Shown here: piece by piece, positions 39,039 through 46,997 of the stretch
How positions within the stretch are numbered: the first letter of the stretch is position 1
Layout of the letters: every line of letters starts with the position of its first letter
Origin: Vaginimicrobium propionicum
Lineage (GTDB): Bacteria > Actinomycetota > Actinomycetes > Propionibacteriales > Propionibacteriaceae
Reading direction: 5' to 3'
Assembly (NCBI RefSeq): GCF_900155645.1
Contig: NZ_LT706985.1
Location: 248,001-312,000 of the forward strand
DNA: 64,000 nt
The notes under the pieces: generated by a model
What the model saw: only the letters and a program-made list of their open reading frames with translations
What the model was told of the DNA's origin: nothing
The model's database searches: none
Program-made: the position numbers and the translations under genes

Positions 39039-40453
39039 GCATAATCGGCCCGCTTAAGCTAGGGGCAATCGCTCACGGTGGCTACTGTGTTGCCAGAGTT
39101 GACGGGCGGGTCATTTTCGTTCGACATGGGTTGCCAGGGGAACAAGTAACAGTCAAACTGACTGACACCAAGAAAGCTAAGTTCTGGTTTGGTGAAGTTG
39201 CCGAAGTGCTCGAGGCTTCACCTGATCGGGTAATACCAGCGTGCCCTGTCGCTGGATTATGCGGGGGTTGCGATTTTCAGCATATACGGCTTGAGGCACA
39301 GCGTCAGGCAAAAGAGCAAGTTATTTCTGAGCAGTTAACCCGGATTGCCAAGATCAGCCCTGACGTTGAGGTTGTTGGACTCGCTGGTGACCAAGATGGG
39401 CTCGGTTGGCGCACCAGAATGCGGTATTTGGTTGAAAATGGTCGAGTTGGGTTGCGAGCCTGGCATTCAGACCGTCTTGTTCCATTGCCTAGCCAGGGGT
39501 GTTCAATAGCTCATCCAGATGGACGGCAAGTCACGAAACTGATTCGTGAGGATGGGCAAGCCCAAGTTGTAGTCGCAGATAAGTCTGTAACTGTTCTTGA
39601 CAGTAGCGGGCGCTCAATTTGTGGCCCAAAAATAGTTGAACAAGAGGTTTTTGGACACACTTTCCGAGTGCGGGCTAACGGATTTTGGCAGGTTCACCCA
39701 GGGGCAGCCGCAGCGCTAACCGAGGCAGTGATGTCATTTATTAAACCTAAACCTGGGGAATTGGCGCTTGATTTATATTGCGGAGTTGGGCTTTTCGCTG
39801 CAGCGCTAGCCGAAAGTGGTGCTCAAGTTGTGGGTGTCGAATCATCCAAGGCAGCAATTAAGTTGGCTAAACAGAACGTTGCGCAGGCCAGATTCATCTC
39901 ATCTCGCGTAGAAAACAGCTTTAATAGATTGCCAAAAGCATGTGACATCGTTGTTTTGGATCCGCCCCGCACAGGGGCTGGAGCCAAAGTAGTGCGTCAG
40001 CTCGCCCGCCTTAAACCGCGCGCCATCTGTTATGTGGCCTGTGATCCAAGCGCGCTAGCTAGGGATGTCAGAACTTTCGCAGAATTGGGCTATCGGGTTT
40101 CTGGCCTTAAGGCGTTCGACATTTTCCCAATGACGCACCATGTTGAGACGGTAGCACTTTTGTCCAAACTCGATGTCGATAAGCATATAGACGTTGAAAT
40201 TGAGCTGGATGAGCTGGATTTGACAAGTGCTGAAAGTAAGGCAACATATGCTCAAATCAAAGAATATGTTTGGAATAAATTTCAATTAAAAGTTCCAACA
40301 TTATATATTGCACAGATAAAAAGGAAATGTGGAATAGAATTACGAGAACATTACAACAAGTCTAAAAAGGAGAAACAAATTATTCCACAGTGTACACCTG
40401 AAAAAGAAGAAGCCATCATGGATGCCTTGAGACACTTCAAAATGATTGAATAG
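39035..40453 (+). CDS. RlmD/TrmA-like 23S rRNA uracil-C5 methyltransferase with a foreign C-terminal tail
   Basis: Residues 1-60 are a TRAM RNA-binding domain. Iron-sulfur cysteines are in CPVAGLCGGC plus a later cysteine. The SAM domain has LDLYCGVGLF, and the catalytic motifs are LDPPRTG and YVACDPS. It methylates U1939-type sites of 23S rRNA. Up to PMTHHVETVALLSKL (about residue 377) the gene is actinobacterial. The last 95 residues are AT-rich and read like the C-terminal extension of Firmicutes enzymes linked to mobile elements (DVEIELDELDLTSAESKATY; LYIAQIKRKCGIELREHYNK). The switch marks the left end of the island: an element inserted into the 3' end of this gene and supplied a new tail. 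Confidence 0.88.
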   Translation: MSIIGPLKLGAIAHGGYCVARVDGRVIFVRHGLPGEQVTVKLTDTKKAKFWFGEVAEVLEASPDRVIPACPVAGLCGGCDFQHIRLEAQRQAKEQVISEQLTRIAKISPDVEVVGLAGDQDGLGWRTRMRYLVENGRVGLRAWHSDRLVPLPSQGCSIAHPDGRQVTKLIREDGQAQVVVADKSVTVLDSSGRSICGPKIVEQEVFGHTFRVRANGFWQVHPGAAAALTEAVMSFIKPKPGELALDLYCGVGLFAAALAESGAQVVGVESSKAAIKLAKQNVAQARFISSRVENSFNRLPKACDIVVLDPPRTGAGAKVVRQLARLKPRAICYVACDPSALARDVRTFAELGYRVSGLKAFDIFPMTHHVETVALLSKLDVDKHIDVEIELDELDLTSAESKATYAQIKEYVWNKFQLKVPTLYIAQIKRKCGIELREHYNKSKKEKQIIPQCTPEKEEAIMDALRHFKMIE

Positions 40454-40603
40454 AAAAGAATGACAGCAGATGACTTTCTGCATTTATGACATTACTACTT
40501 GGTATAGGAACAGCTACTATTCCTTTCTTGCAAGGTATCAATGAGAAAATAGGCTCAATATAAAGATTTATAGGATGATTTTTATATTTAAAGGAGCGTT
40601 GAA

Positions 40604-40762
40604 ATGATTGATAAAAGCAATAACAAATTTTGAGATAAATTTGCTAAGCTATATGCTCCTTTCATGAAAAAAGACAAAGGAGTATATGATAAAGTTTGCG
40701 AATACATTCGTCCTCATTTGAATAAAGACATGGAGACGGTTGTATTAATGACAAGGGAATAG
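40604..40762 (+). pseudogene. SAM-methyltransferase N-terminal remnant joined to a rumA 3'-end-like sequence
   Basis: From the ATG at 40604 (after an AAAGGAG ribosome site) the frame reads MIDKSNNKF, a TGA at 40631 where such proteins have Trp, then DKFAKLYAPFMKKDKGVYDKVCEYIRPHLNKDM, the start of a small class I methyltransferase. At 40730 it switches to METVVLMTRE and a TAG, which resembles the end of Firmicutes RlmD. The rest of the methyltransferase appears at 41895-42222. The 150 bp before it encode nothing I recognise. Confidence 0.6.
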
Positions 40763-41025
40763 ACCGAAGTCCTTAATTACGAATGCTTTATGCGATAGCG
40801 TTTCTGTAACAGCGAATCTTGGACATCAACAGCTAATGATAGTGAAGAAATCTTAGCTACTACACTTGATCATGAACTTATCGCAAAGTTTGCTAAAGAG
40901 TTTATGGAGTTATATAATGGTATTTATTTTTAAGCAAAGAGAAATCAAAATTTATGGAGATAATTTCATCAGAAATTTGATGAAACTCTCGGTTTATTTG
41001 GAGAAAAGAGGTATCGAATTCAGAT
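40763..41025 (+). pseudogene. Degraded coding remnant of unknown family
   Basis: Short readable pieces with in-frame stops, for example LDHELIAKFAKEFMELYNGIYF followed by a stop, then NQNLWR and FDETLGLFGEKRYRIQI. They look like the C-terminal part of one decayed gene. I do not recognise it. Confidence 0.35.
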
Positions 41026-41364
41026 ATGAGAAAATATGCAGATATAAAAGACATAATTGAATATGGGTTAAATAATATTTCTGATAAGGAAAAAATAACA
41101 ATGAGCCTGAAAGACTTTCTATACATTAGACGAGTTTTAGAGGAATATATGCGTTATCTACATAATCCTGATCATTATCCCGATATAGAAGCAATTCGAA
41201 ATTTTTTAGGTGATATTTCTTCGGGAGGAGGATTTGAATGTTTAAGCACAGCTATTTATGAAAAAGTATATAAAGTTGATTTGCCATCGAAGATTGAGAA
41301 AATGATTGATGATGGGGTATTTGAGCACCCTCTTTATCCCAGTTACTATAAGAAAAACGAATAA
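41026..41364 (+). CDS. Hypothetical protein, possible immunity protein
   Basis: 112 aa, soluble, with a central SLKDFLYIRRVLEEYMRYLHNPDHYPDIEAIRNFLGD segment that looks like a conserved small helical family found among immunity-type genes. There is no strong ribosome site before the ATG, so the true 5' end could lie in the degraded stretch upstream. Codon use is strongly AT-rich. Function is inferred only from context. Confidence 0.5.
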   Translation: MRKYADIKDIIEYGLNNISDKEKITMSLKDFLYIRRVLEEYMRYLHNPDHYPDIEAIRNFLGDISSGGGFECLSTAIYEKVYKVDLPSKIEKMIDDGVFEHPLYPSYYKKNE

Positions 41365-41447
41365 GTAATAATTGTATAATATTGAAATGGTACAAAATAT
41401 AAATTTATGTGGATACGTAAATTTGAAGTTGTAGGAGAAAATAAAAA

Positions 41448-41753
41448 ATGAAAGCTGAACTATATATAAATAAAGCATCTATGCAAATGAAAAAAGGTGA
41501 TATAGAGGGTGCTTTTTGTAGTATGAAAAAGGTTATTGAATTGAACGATGATAAAGTTTCAAATGTTCAAGCTCATTGCTTTTTAGGCGAATATTATTTT
41601 GTGAATCAGAATTATATTCTTGCTAAAGAACATTTAGATTATATTGTGGAACAGCAAGAAGAATTGGAAAATGAATATGATGATTTGTTAAATGATGAAA
41701 TAATAAATGCGAATGTTTTGATAGAACTTATCGAAAAATATTTATTGATATAA
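41448..41753 (+). CDS. Small TPR-like hypothetical protein
   Basis: 101 aa with a GTAGGAG ribosome site. Two helix pairs (about 3-30 and 38-70, with ASMQMKKGDIEGAFCSMKKVIEL and AHCFLGEYYFVNQNYILAKEHLDYI) have tetratricopeptide spacing. The last third is acidic. Likely a protein-binding module; no specific function can be given. Confidence 0.55.
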   Translation: MKAELYINKASMQMKKGDIEGAFCSMKKVIELNDDKVSNVQAHCFLGEYYFVNQNYILAKEHLDYIVEQQEELENEYDDLLNDEIINANVLIELIEKYLLI

Positions 41754-41771
41754 TAGGTTGACTACTAAGTT

Positions 41772-41894
41772 CCAGTTTGTCGAGGTAATACCTTTTAACG
41801 ATAACCTTAAGCTATCGTTAAAAAGTTCATGGATATGTTCCTGCATACGAACGCAGCTACTTGACATACTTAGTGTTCACTCGTTTCATGTGGA
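41772..41894 (+). repeat. 123-bp direct repeat, copy A
   Basis: Matches 44913-45035 at 121 of 123 positions. It contains an 11-bp hairpin (ttttaacgata at 41793-41803 with 41813-41823), a second hairpin with ctgc/gcag arms, and ends in tttcatgtgga, the start of a rumA 3'-end-like motif. It is likely the end of an integrated element. Confidence 0.85.
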
Positions 41895-42222
41895 TGCAGT
41901 AGCATTATCCTATTCGCATGAAAAATTTGATTGTGTGTTAATTGCTAATGCACTTCATATTATGCCTAAACTGGATGAGGCGATGAAAGAAATATATAGG
42001 GTGTTAAAACCTAATGGGACTTTGTTCGCATCCACTTTTCTATGGAAAGATGAAAAACAAAGAAAAACGATAAAAAGTTTGATGTCTATTTTAGGATTTA
42101 AGATGTATCAAGAATGGGATAAAAAGGAATTTGGAGATTTTATTAAAGAATATGGATTTTTAGTAGTTGAATGGAATTGTGCAAGCATATACGCAGGAAA
42201 AGTGCCGGATATTTTATCATAA
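41895..42222 (+). pseudogene. C-terminal part of a class I SAM-dependent methyltransferase
   Basis: Reads AVALSYSHEKFDCVLIANALHIMPKLDEAMKEIYRVLKPNGTLFAST, the post-motif II to motif III region of a small methyltransferase, and runs to a normal C-terminus. The SAM-binding glycine motif is absent. The sequence begins exactly where the 123-bp repeat ends, so the gene was cut at the repeat; its N-terminal part is probably at 40604-40732. The frame is open from 41758 through the repeat but has no ribosome site, so it is not expected to be active. Confidence 0.7.
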
Positions 42223-42347
42223 TGTTGAGGGCAATATTGGGAAAGGAGATTGCGGAAAAGGATAATCAATTCCCGTTTGTTGGGCTGATTTTCATAGGCG
42301 GATAAGGTGAACAAAAGATAATTCATCGTATCGATTGGAGAAAGCAT

Positions 42348-42818
42348 ATGGAATTAGCAAAAGCAGAGATTAAATTACTAAGAAAAGCTTATAGCGTTAT
42401 GGCTGACACGCACAGCAAATATCACCCGGAGTCCGAAAAAGACATATTTGAGTTTGAAAACAAATTCGAACCAATTCCGTCAGGATATCGGTATTTACTC
42501 AAGGAATTTGGTGGCTGCCATTTTGTTGATCCATGGATTTTCACTTTAGAGGAATTAGGTTGTGAATACCCTGCTTTTATTGCAAACTATACCGACGACG
42601 AAGAAAGCAACATATCAAGTAATACTGTTTTTCCTATTGGCGGTTTAGGTGATGGAAGTTTAGTTTGTATTTTAAAGGAAACAGACAAAATTGTTGTTTT
42701 GCCACATGATGTATATGTGACATCGGTTGATGATTTAGAAATTATTGCAGAAAGTTTTAAGGAGTTAGTTTTTGGTTTAGCGGAACAGGGTATTGAGCTT
42801 GACAACCAAATTAAATAG
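42348..42818 (+). CDS. SMI1/KNR4 (SUKH) family immunity-type protein
   Basis: 156 aa with the SUKH pattern: an early FEFENKFEPIPSGYRYLLKEFGG, then an IFTLEEL and a hydrophobic core ending VFPIGGLGDGSLVCI and a late YVTSVDDLEIIAESFKELV. SUKH proteins are the most common immunity superfamily against polymorphic nuclease toxins. No toxin gene is nearby, so this looks like an orphan immunity gene. A GGAGAAAG ribosome site precedes the ATG. Confidence 0.8.
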   Translation: MELAKAEIKLLRKAYSVMADTHSKYHPESEKDIFEFENKFEPIPSGYRYLLKEFGGCHFVDPWIFTLEELGCEYPAFIANYTDDEESNISSNTVFPIGGLGDGSLVCILKETDKIVVLPHDVYVTSVDDLEIIAESFKELVFGLAEQGIELDNQIK

Positions 42819-42895
42819 CAAATAATGGACATTCGTGAAGTTCTTATTGATATAATGTGTACTTGCTAACTTGAATTTGTTGACAATGAGGTTTT

Positions 42896-43438
42896 ATGAA
42901 TAATAAATACGAAAGCGTAAGAAAATTTTTATTATATCCAGATAATATTGATGACATTTGGGAAAGTAATGATTTAATTTGGATTGATTGGAGAGAAGAA
43001 GACGAATCTGTAATCAATTACTTTAATAGTGAAATAGGAAATCTTATAAAAGTAGATTTTACAAATAATAATAAAAAATATGGTGATGACATAAAATTAA
43101 AATACAGAGCTAAAGAAATAGTTATTCCTTATATGGGTAATATGGATAGGGATACAACTATAAAATATTTCAACGAAATCATAAAGGAAGATTTTGAAAT
43201 AAGATGGTTTGTTGAAAGTCTTGGTGATGATACTTTAGCCTTTTGCATTTTACCGAATAATTTATGGAGTAGTTTAGAAAATGAGTTTAGTAAAGAGGTT
43301 GTAGATTATTATTTTATGACAATTAGTTTGGAATCCGTAATGTTTGATTTAGATGTTGATTCTGTTTTTGATTTGATTTCGCTTAGAAAAGATAATAATA
43401 AAGTACCTTTTTTAGAATTACTAAAAAAGCTCAAGTAG
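42896..43438 (+). CDS. Hypothetical protein, probable immunity protein
   Basis: 180 aa, acidic, soluble. The segment IRWFVESLGDDTLAFCILPNNLWSSLENEFSKEVVDYYF resembles small immunity families in Firmicutes and Bacteroidota, but I cannot name the family. GAGG ribosome site 5 nt before the ATG; strongly AT-rich. Lies between the SUKH gene and another small unknown gene with short gaps and the same strand. Confidence 0.6.
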   Translation: MNNKYESVRKFLLYPDNIDDIWESNDLIWIDWREEDESVINYFNSEIGNLIKVDFTNNNKKYGDDIKLKYRAKEIVIPYMGNMDRDTTIKYFNEIIKEDFEIRWFVESLGDDTLAFCILPNNLWSSLENEFSKEVVDYYFMTISLESVMFDLDVDSVFDLISLRKDNNKVPFLELLKKLK

Positions 43439-43472
43439 ATAAATAAAAATTAGAAGTCGTGGAGGGGGTAGT

Positions 43473-43784
43473 ATGTCAAAACCAAATATAATTTATTCTA
43501 ATAAAAATGCAACCAACTATAGTTTCCTTTATTTTTTACATGAAGAAGATAGATTTGACGAGAAGTCTTTTTATGACCTATATGCTTATGTTAGTAACTT
43601 GGAAAGTATAACTCTTGCAGAATTAAGAGATTTATATTTTATTCAAAATCAAGTAATGAGGCATATTGTTTACCACTTTGATCAAAATGATATGAGTGAA
43701 ATTTCAAACTTTCCGACAGAATACTGGAAGTATATTGACCTTTTAGATCATGCTATAAATAATATTTGTTCTATTGTTATATAG
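43473..43784 (+). CDS. Hypothetical protein, immunity cassette
   Basis: 103 aa, mostly helical, with aromatic-rich FLYFLHEEDRFDEKSFYDLYAYV and a SITLAELRDLYFIQNQVMRHIVYHFD helix. GGAGGGGG ribosome site. Family not recognised. It is in the same-strand run of small genes between the 123-bp repeats. Confidence 0.6.
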   Translation: MSKPNIIYSNKNATNYSFLYFLHEEDRFDEKSFYDLYAYVSNLESITLAELRDLYFIQNQVMRHIVYHFDQNDMSEISNFPTEYWKYIDLLDHAINNICSIVI

Positions 43785-43830
43785 TCAACTCCCAGTTTAT
43801 TAAATTTGGCAAGGTATAAGTTTCTATGAG

Positions 43831-44211
43831 ATGAAAAATATAGATATTTTTGTACATGAAAAATATAACAAAGCTGATTACGAAAAGGTAGCAGAACATA
43901 TCTATAAAACGTATGACGATTTTATGAAAAGTGATTGCTTTGTTACTTCATTAAAATTTGTTCAAGAACCAGAATTAGGAGAAGGAGATAGTCCGAGGAA
44001 TATTTCCCAATATCCATTGGAAGATGTTTTAGAAAAATTTTATGTGGCGATTCAGGATTTTTATGAAGATTTGAATTATACCAGTGATGAGACTTGTTAT
44101 TTGGAATTTTCGGCTTCAGATATGGAAGGTATACAGAAACTACTTGGAATCGTAAATAAGCATGTATACAATAAGGAAGATGGGGATTATGTAGAGCTGG
44201 TAATTGAATAG
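43831..44211 (+). CDS. Hypothetical protein, immunity cassette
   Basis: 126 aa, acidic, no signal peptide or membrane segment. A conserved-looking EPELGEGDSPRNISQYPLEDVLEKFYVAIQDFYEDL stretch suggests a compact alpha/beta fold. A weak AAGGT ribosome site lies upstream. Family not recognised; role inferred from its neighbours only. Confidence 0.55.
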   Translation: MKNIDIFVHEKYNKADYEKVAEHIYKTYDDFMKSDCFVTSLKFVQEPELGEGDSPRNISQYPLEDVLEKFYVAIQDFYEDLNYTSDETCYLEFSASDMEGIQKLLGIVNKHVYNKEDGDYVELVIE

Positions 44212-44315
44212 TGTATTAAAATAATTACGATATAATTTCACGGGTTCTGATAGTAAATGTACAGATATTTGTTCAAAAAAAGATAGTTACAAATCGAAAT
44301 TTTAGGAGGTACAGT

Positions 44316-44900
44316 ATGTTAACGATAAGTGATATTCTCAATGACGATTTTGAATGGGACGAAGTCAAAATTGATGACGATGAATTTGAGAAATTAAGCA
44401 CAGAGCTTATTATTGATTTTCTTAAGAAAAATACTCCGAAAGAAAGACAGCTATTAGCAATAAGTTGGAACTCTGATAATTCTAATAAAGTAATCCAGTG
44501 GATAGTTGATCAGCCAGGTACTGACAGAGGCACAATCCTTTATTTGTACTGGTACATGGCACCTGATTTTTATAAAGAGAACTGTGTGGACAGAAAAGAA
44601 TGCGAAGAAAAATATTCATGGGGCTTAGAAGATTATGATATTTTAGATACCATTGAAACAAACTATCTTTCTGATTTTTATAATGATCAAATTTATGCAT
44701 TTAATCCGACTAACGATTTATATTCTGGAGGACATGATTGGACAAAAGGATATGACGACAGTAAAGCAAAATCAAAAATACCAGAAGTAATGTTTAAGGC
44801 GTTAGATGGTGAAATTCTTGAAAGTCCAGACTGGGATGAAGGAATTCCAGAAGCCCTTTCTGTAATTATGGACAAGCTTTACAACGCTTTGGATCAATAA
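44316..44900 (+). CDS. DUF4274-like protein, probable immunity protein
   Basis: 194 aa with the DUF4274 pattern: LLAISWNSDNSNKVIQWIVDQPGTDRGTILYLYWYMAP (about 50-90). DUF4274 proteins are encoded beside polymorphic toxins and SUKH proteins. The C-terminal half (Trp/Asp-rich, GGHDWTKGYD) is an extra domain I cannot assign. TAGGAGG ribosome site. Last gene before the second 123-bp repeat. Confidence 0.65.
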   Translation: MLTISDILNDDFEWDEVKIDDDEFEKLSTELIIDFLKKNTPKERQLLAISWNSDNSNKVIQWIVDQPGTDRGTILYLYWYMAPDFYKENCVDRKECEEKYSWGLEDYDILDTIETNYLSDFYNDQIYAFNPTNDLYSGGHDWTKGYDDSKAKSKIPEVMFKALDGEILESPDWDEGIPEALSVIMDKLYNALDQ

Positions 44901-44912
44901 AAGAGATAAATC

Positions 44913-45035
44913 CCAGTTTGTCGAGGTAATACCTTTTAACGATAACCTTAAGCTATCGTTAAAAAGTTCATGGATATGTTCCTACATACGAACGTAGCTA
45001 CTTGACATACTTAGTGTTCACTCGTTTCATGTGGA
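44913..45035 (+). repeat. 123-bp direct repeat, copy B
   Basis: Second copy, 3,141 bp from copy A. The two differences (g to a, c to t) fall opposite each other in the second hairpin (ctac/gtag in place of ctgc/gcag), so the pairing is kept. It joins directly to a rumA 3'-end-like sequence. Confidence 0.85.
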
Positions 45036-45069
45036 GACTGTCTGTTTTATGTCAAGAGTGAAGGACTAA
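45028..45069 (+). other. rumA 3'-end-like fragment (HVETVCFMSRVKD, stop)
   Basis: The frame reads VHSFHVETVCFMSRVKD then TAA, matching the last codons of Firmicutes RlmD/RumA. It starts in the last bases of repeat copy B, the arrangement expected of a recombination junction between an element end and the 3' end of its target gene. The following 150 bp hold no gene. Confidence 0.65.
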
Positions 45070-45221
45070 ACGGAATAGTAAAGCTTTGACTGAGTATGAT
45101 GCCAGAAACAGGCACATCGCTGGGGATCTTTTTCTCTAATTGATTGATTTTCGTCCAATACGAAGATAGTTTGGGTGAAAGCGGGCACGAGTGGACAAAA
45201 AATGATTTGAGGATTGGTAAA

Positions 45222-45447
45222 ATGTTGATATTATTAAAAATTATACTAATAACGGACGGCGTTGCATTTACTACATATTGGATATGAGATCTATTTTCAG
45301 AAGAAGCATAACCTAATCAACGGTTTCAAGGAAGATTTTAAAGCAGGTAGTAAAACAGAGCTATATGCCAAGAGAGTTGGATTGGTAGAATTGATAATTG
45401 GAATTATCCTTATTTTATTTGGAATCTGTGTTACTTTTATCAAATAA
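45222..45447 (+). pseudogene. Small DUF3784-like membrane protein, frameshifted
   Basis: The frame from ATG 45222 reads MLILLKIILITDGVAFTTYWI then stops. In the next frame it continues as YEIYFQKKHNLINGFKEDFKAGSKTELYAKRVGLVELIIGIILILFGI to 45447. Together they give a two-helix protein with the NLINGFKED motif of DUF3784-like families. A one-base shift is required near 45262-45287, so it is probably inactive. Confidence 0.5.
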
Positions 45448-45478
45448 AAAAATTGAAGTTGTAGAAGGATTGTAAAAT

Positions 45479-45850
45479 ATGGGATTTTGGATTTTTGTGT
45501 TTATAGTTACCTTGGTGATACCCGCATCATTATTATTAACATGGTATCTATGCCCAAAACTTAAAAAAATTAATAATGCAAGTGGATATAGAACAAAACG
45601 ATCTATGCAAAATCAAGACACATGGGATTTTGCTCAAAAGTATTCCTCAAAAATTTCGTTTTATATGTTTTTCCCTTCGTTGATATTAGCCATCACCATT
45701 ATGCCTACAGTGGGTAGTAAATCAATTAATAGGATAGGTTGGATAGGGTTTGGTATTACATTGATTCAAATGATGAGTTTTATTGTAATTATGGTTTCTA
45801 CTGAAAAAGCTTTAAAGAAGAGTTTTGATGAAAGCGGAAACAAAGTGTAA
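45479..45850 (+). CDS. SdpI-family membrane immunity-type protein
   Basis: 123 aa with three membrane segments (about 3-24, 60-78, 90-110) and the SdpI motif GYRTKRSMQNQDTWDFAQKYSS after the first. In Bacillus, SdpI protects against the SdpC killing toxin and also signals its presence. No SdpABC genes are present here, so it is another orphan immunity gene. The ribosome site is GAAGGAT. Confidence 0.8.
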   Translation: MGFWIFVFIVTLVIPASLLLTWYLCPKLKKINNASGYRTKRSMQNQDTWDFAQKYSSKISFYMFFPSLILAITIMPTVGSKSINRIGWIGFGITLIQMMSFIVIMVSTEKALKKSFDESGNKV

Positions 45851-46229
45851 TACAAAACCCAGCTCGTAGTGCTTTAGACTTTTATCATCAAACGACATTT
45901 CCTTTGCCAGCTTCCATCTTGCAACGAGCGTTAAGACTCTTTTCTTGATGTAGGGTTATCACCAGGGTAGTCTTGATACATGTGGAGACTATAGCGTTGA
46001 TACAAAAAGCGTAAAACTTGAAATTCTCCATTTTAAGCAGTTTCATAAGCATTTTGTCTTTGAGAAGGATAAAGAAGGATACGTCAAAAAGACTCAAAAA
46101 ACCACATGGATGTAAGAGTAGTTTTTAGGCTTGTATGAGGAAACACAAAAAATATAATTAACTCAATTTGTACTTTCTACAAGAGTAGCTTAAAAGGCTG
46201 CTCTTTTTGTTTATTCTGTTTTTCTTTGC
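45851..46229. other. Gene-free stretch with a rumA 3'-end-like motif at 45979-46014
   Basis: No gene is supported here. The codons at 45979-46014 read HVETIALIQKA and a TAA, another copy of an RlmD/RumA C-terminal end. A second element boundary or a displaced target fragment is likely. Confidence 0.5.
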
Positions 46230-46556
46230 ATGCCACACTTAATATTACAGAGCCAAGATCTACAAGAGGCAGTTGTAGAAGCCATCAATCAGCTTATTTC
46301 CGAGAGCAGTGAATTAAAAGAAATAATAAAAGAGAATATGGAAAAAGCCATTAAAGGTGATGGAAGTGGTAGGATAGAAGAAATAGACAAAGAAATGCTT
46401 AATATTCAAGAAGAGCTTTTAAAAGTAGCTAATGCTAAGAAAGACTACACAGACCTTGCAGATAGGGTGGAAGAATTAAGGTATGAAAAAGAAAAGATAC
46501 TCCTCAACATTGCAGAAGAGAAAAATGAACAAAGTAGACTAATAGAATTATACTAA
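46230..46556 (+). pseudogene. Large serine recombinase, C-terminal coiled-coil fragment
   Basis: 108 residues beginning SQDLQEAVVEAINQLISESSELKEIIKENMEKAI and ending in a long charged helix (IDKEMLNIQEELLKVANAKKDYTDLADRVEELRYEKEKILLNI). This is the coiled-coil region after the zinc ribbon in large serine recombinases that integrate ICEs. The catalytic and DNA-binding domains are missing. The rest of its C-terminus lies beyond a small insertion, at 46690-46844. Such recombinases are known to target rumA-type genes, fitting this locus. Confidence 0.7.
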
Positions 46557-46580
46557 ACTCAATTTAAGTTTGTATAAGTT

Positions 46581-46659
46581 TATTTGAATATTTTTGAAGC
46601 AGTGGATTGCTAGCGCTCGCTCTAGCCGAAAAGCGCCCCAAGGAAAAAATATTCAAATA
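46581..46659. repeat. 79-bp MITE-like insertion with 15-bp inverted ends
   Basis: Perfect 15-bp inverted repeats (tatttgaatattttt at 46581-46595, its complement at 46645-46659) enclose 49 nt of higher GC with an inner gctag/ctagc pair. It interrupts the recombinase remnant. It could be a small non-autonomous element, or simply a bidirectional terminator. Confidence 0.45.
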
Positions 46660-46689
46660 GGATTTATTTGTGTCTAGTTTTAATTAGAT

Positions 46690-46844
46690 AATAGTATTAG
46701 AAGAGTTTTTAGAAAACCAACAATTAGAAATAGAACAGCTATGATGAAGAATTAGTAAGGAAACTTATAGAGAAGATAGTGGTTTATTAAGAAAGGCTGA
46801 AAGTAATGTTTAAATCTGGGATTGAAATTGTAATAAATAAGTAG
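46690..46844 (+). pseudogene. Serine recombinase extreme C-terminus, degraded
   Basis: Readable pieces LEEFLENQQLEIEQL, then LVRKLIEKIVVY, then VMFKSGIEIVINK and a stop. They match the order of the last 50 residues of large serine recombinases (EEL-V-R-LIEKI-VY ... F-SG-EI). Stops and shifts separate them. Confidence 0.55.
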
Positions 46845-46997
46845 GCAGTAATTATATCGGATTGTTGTTCTTCCTTGAAAATTATATAATACAATTAGTT
46901 GAGATTTATGGAGTAGGTGTATGGTTGCACAAGAAGTGATATTGGAATTGATAGATCTTAGGCGGAAAGTTGGGTACTTGGATTAAAAAAAGAGAGG

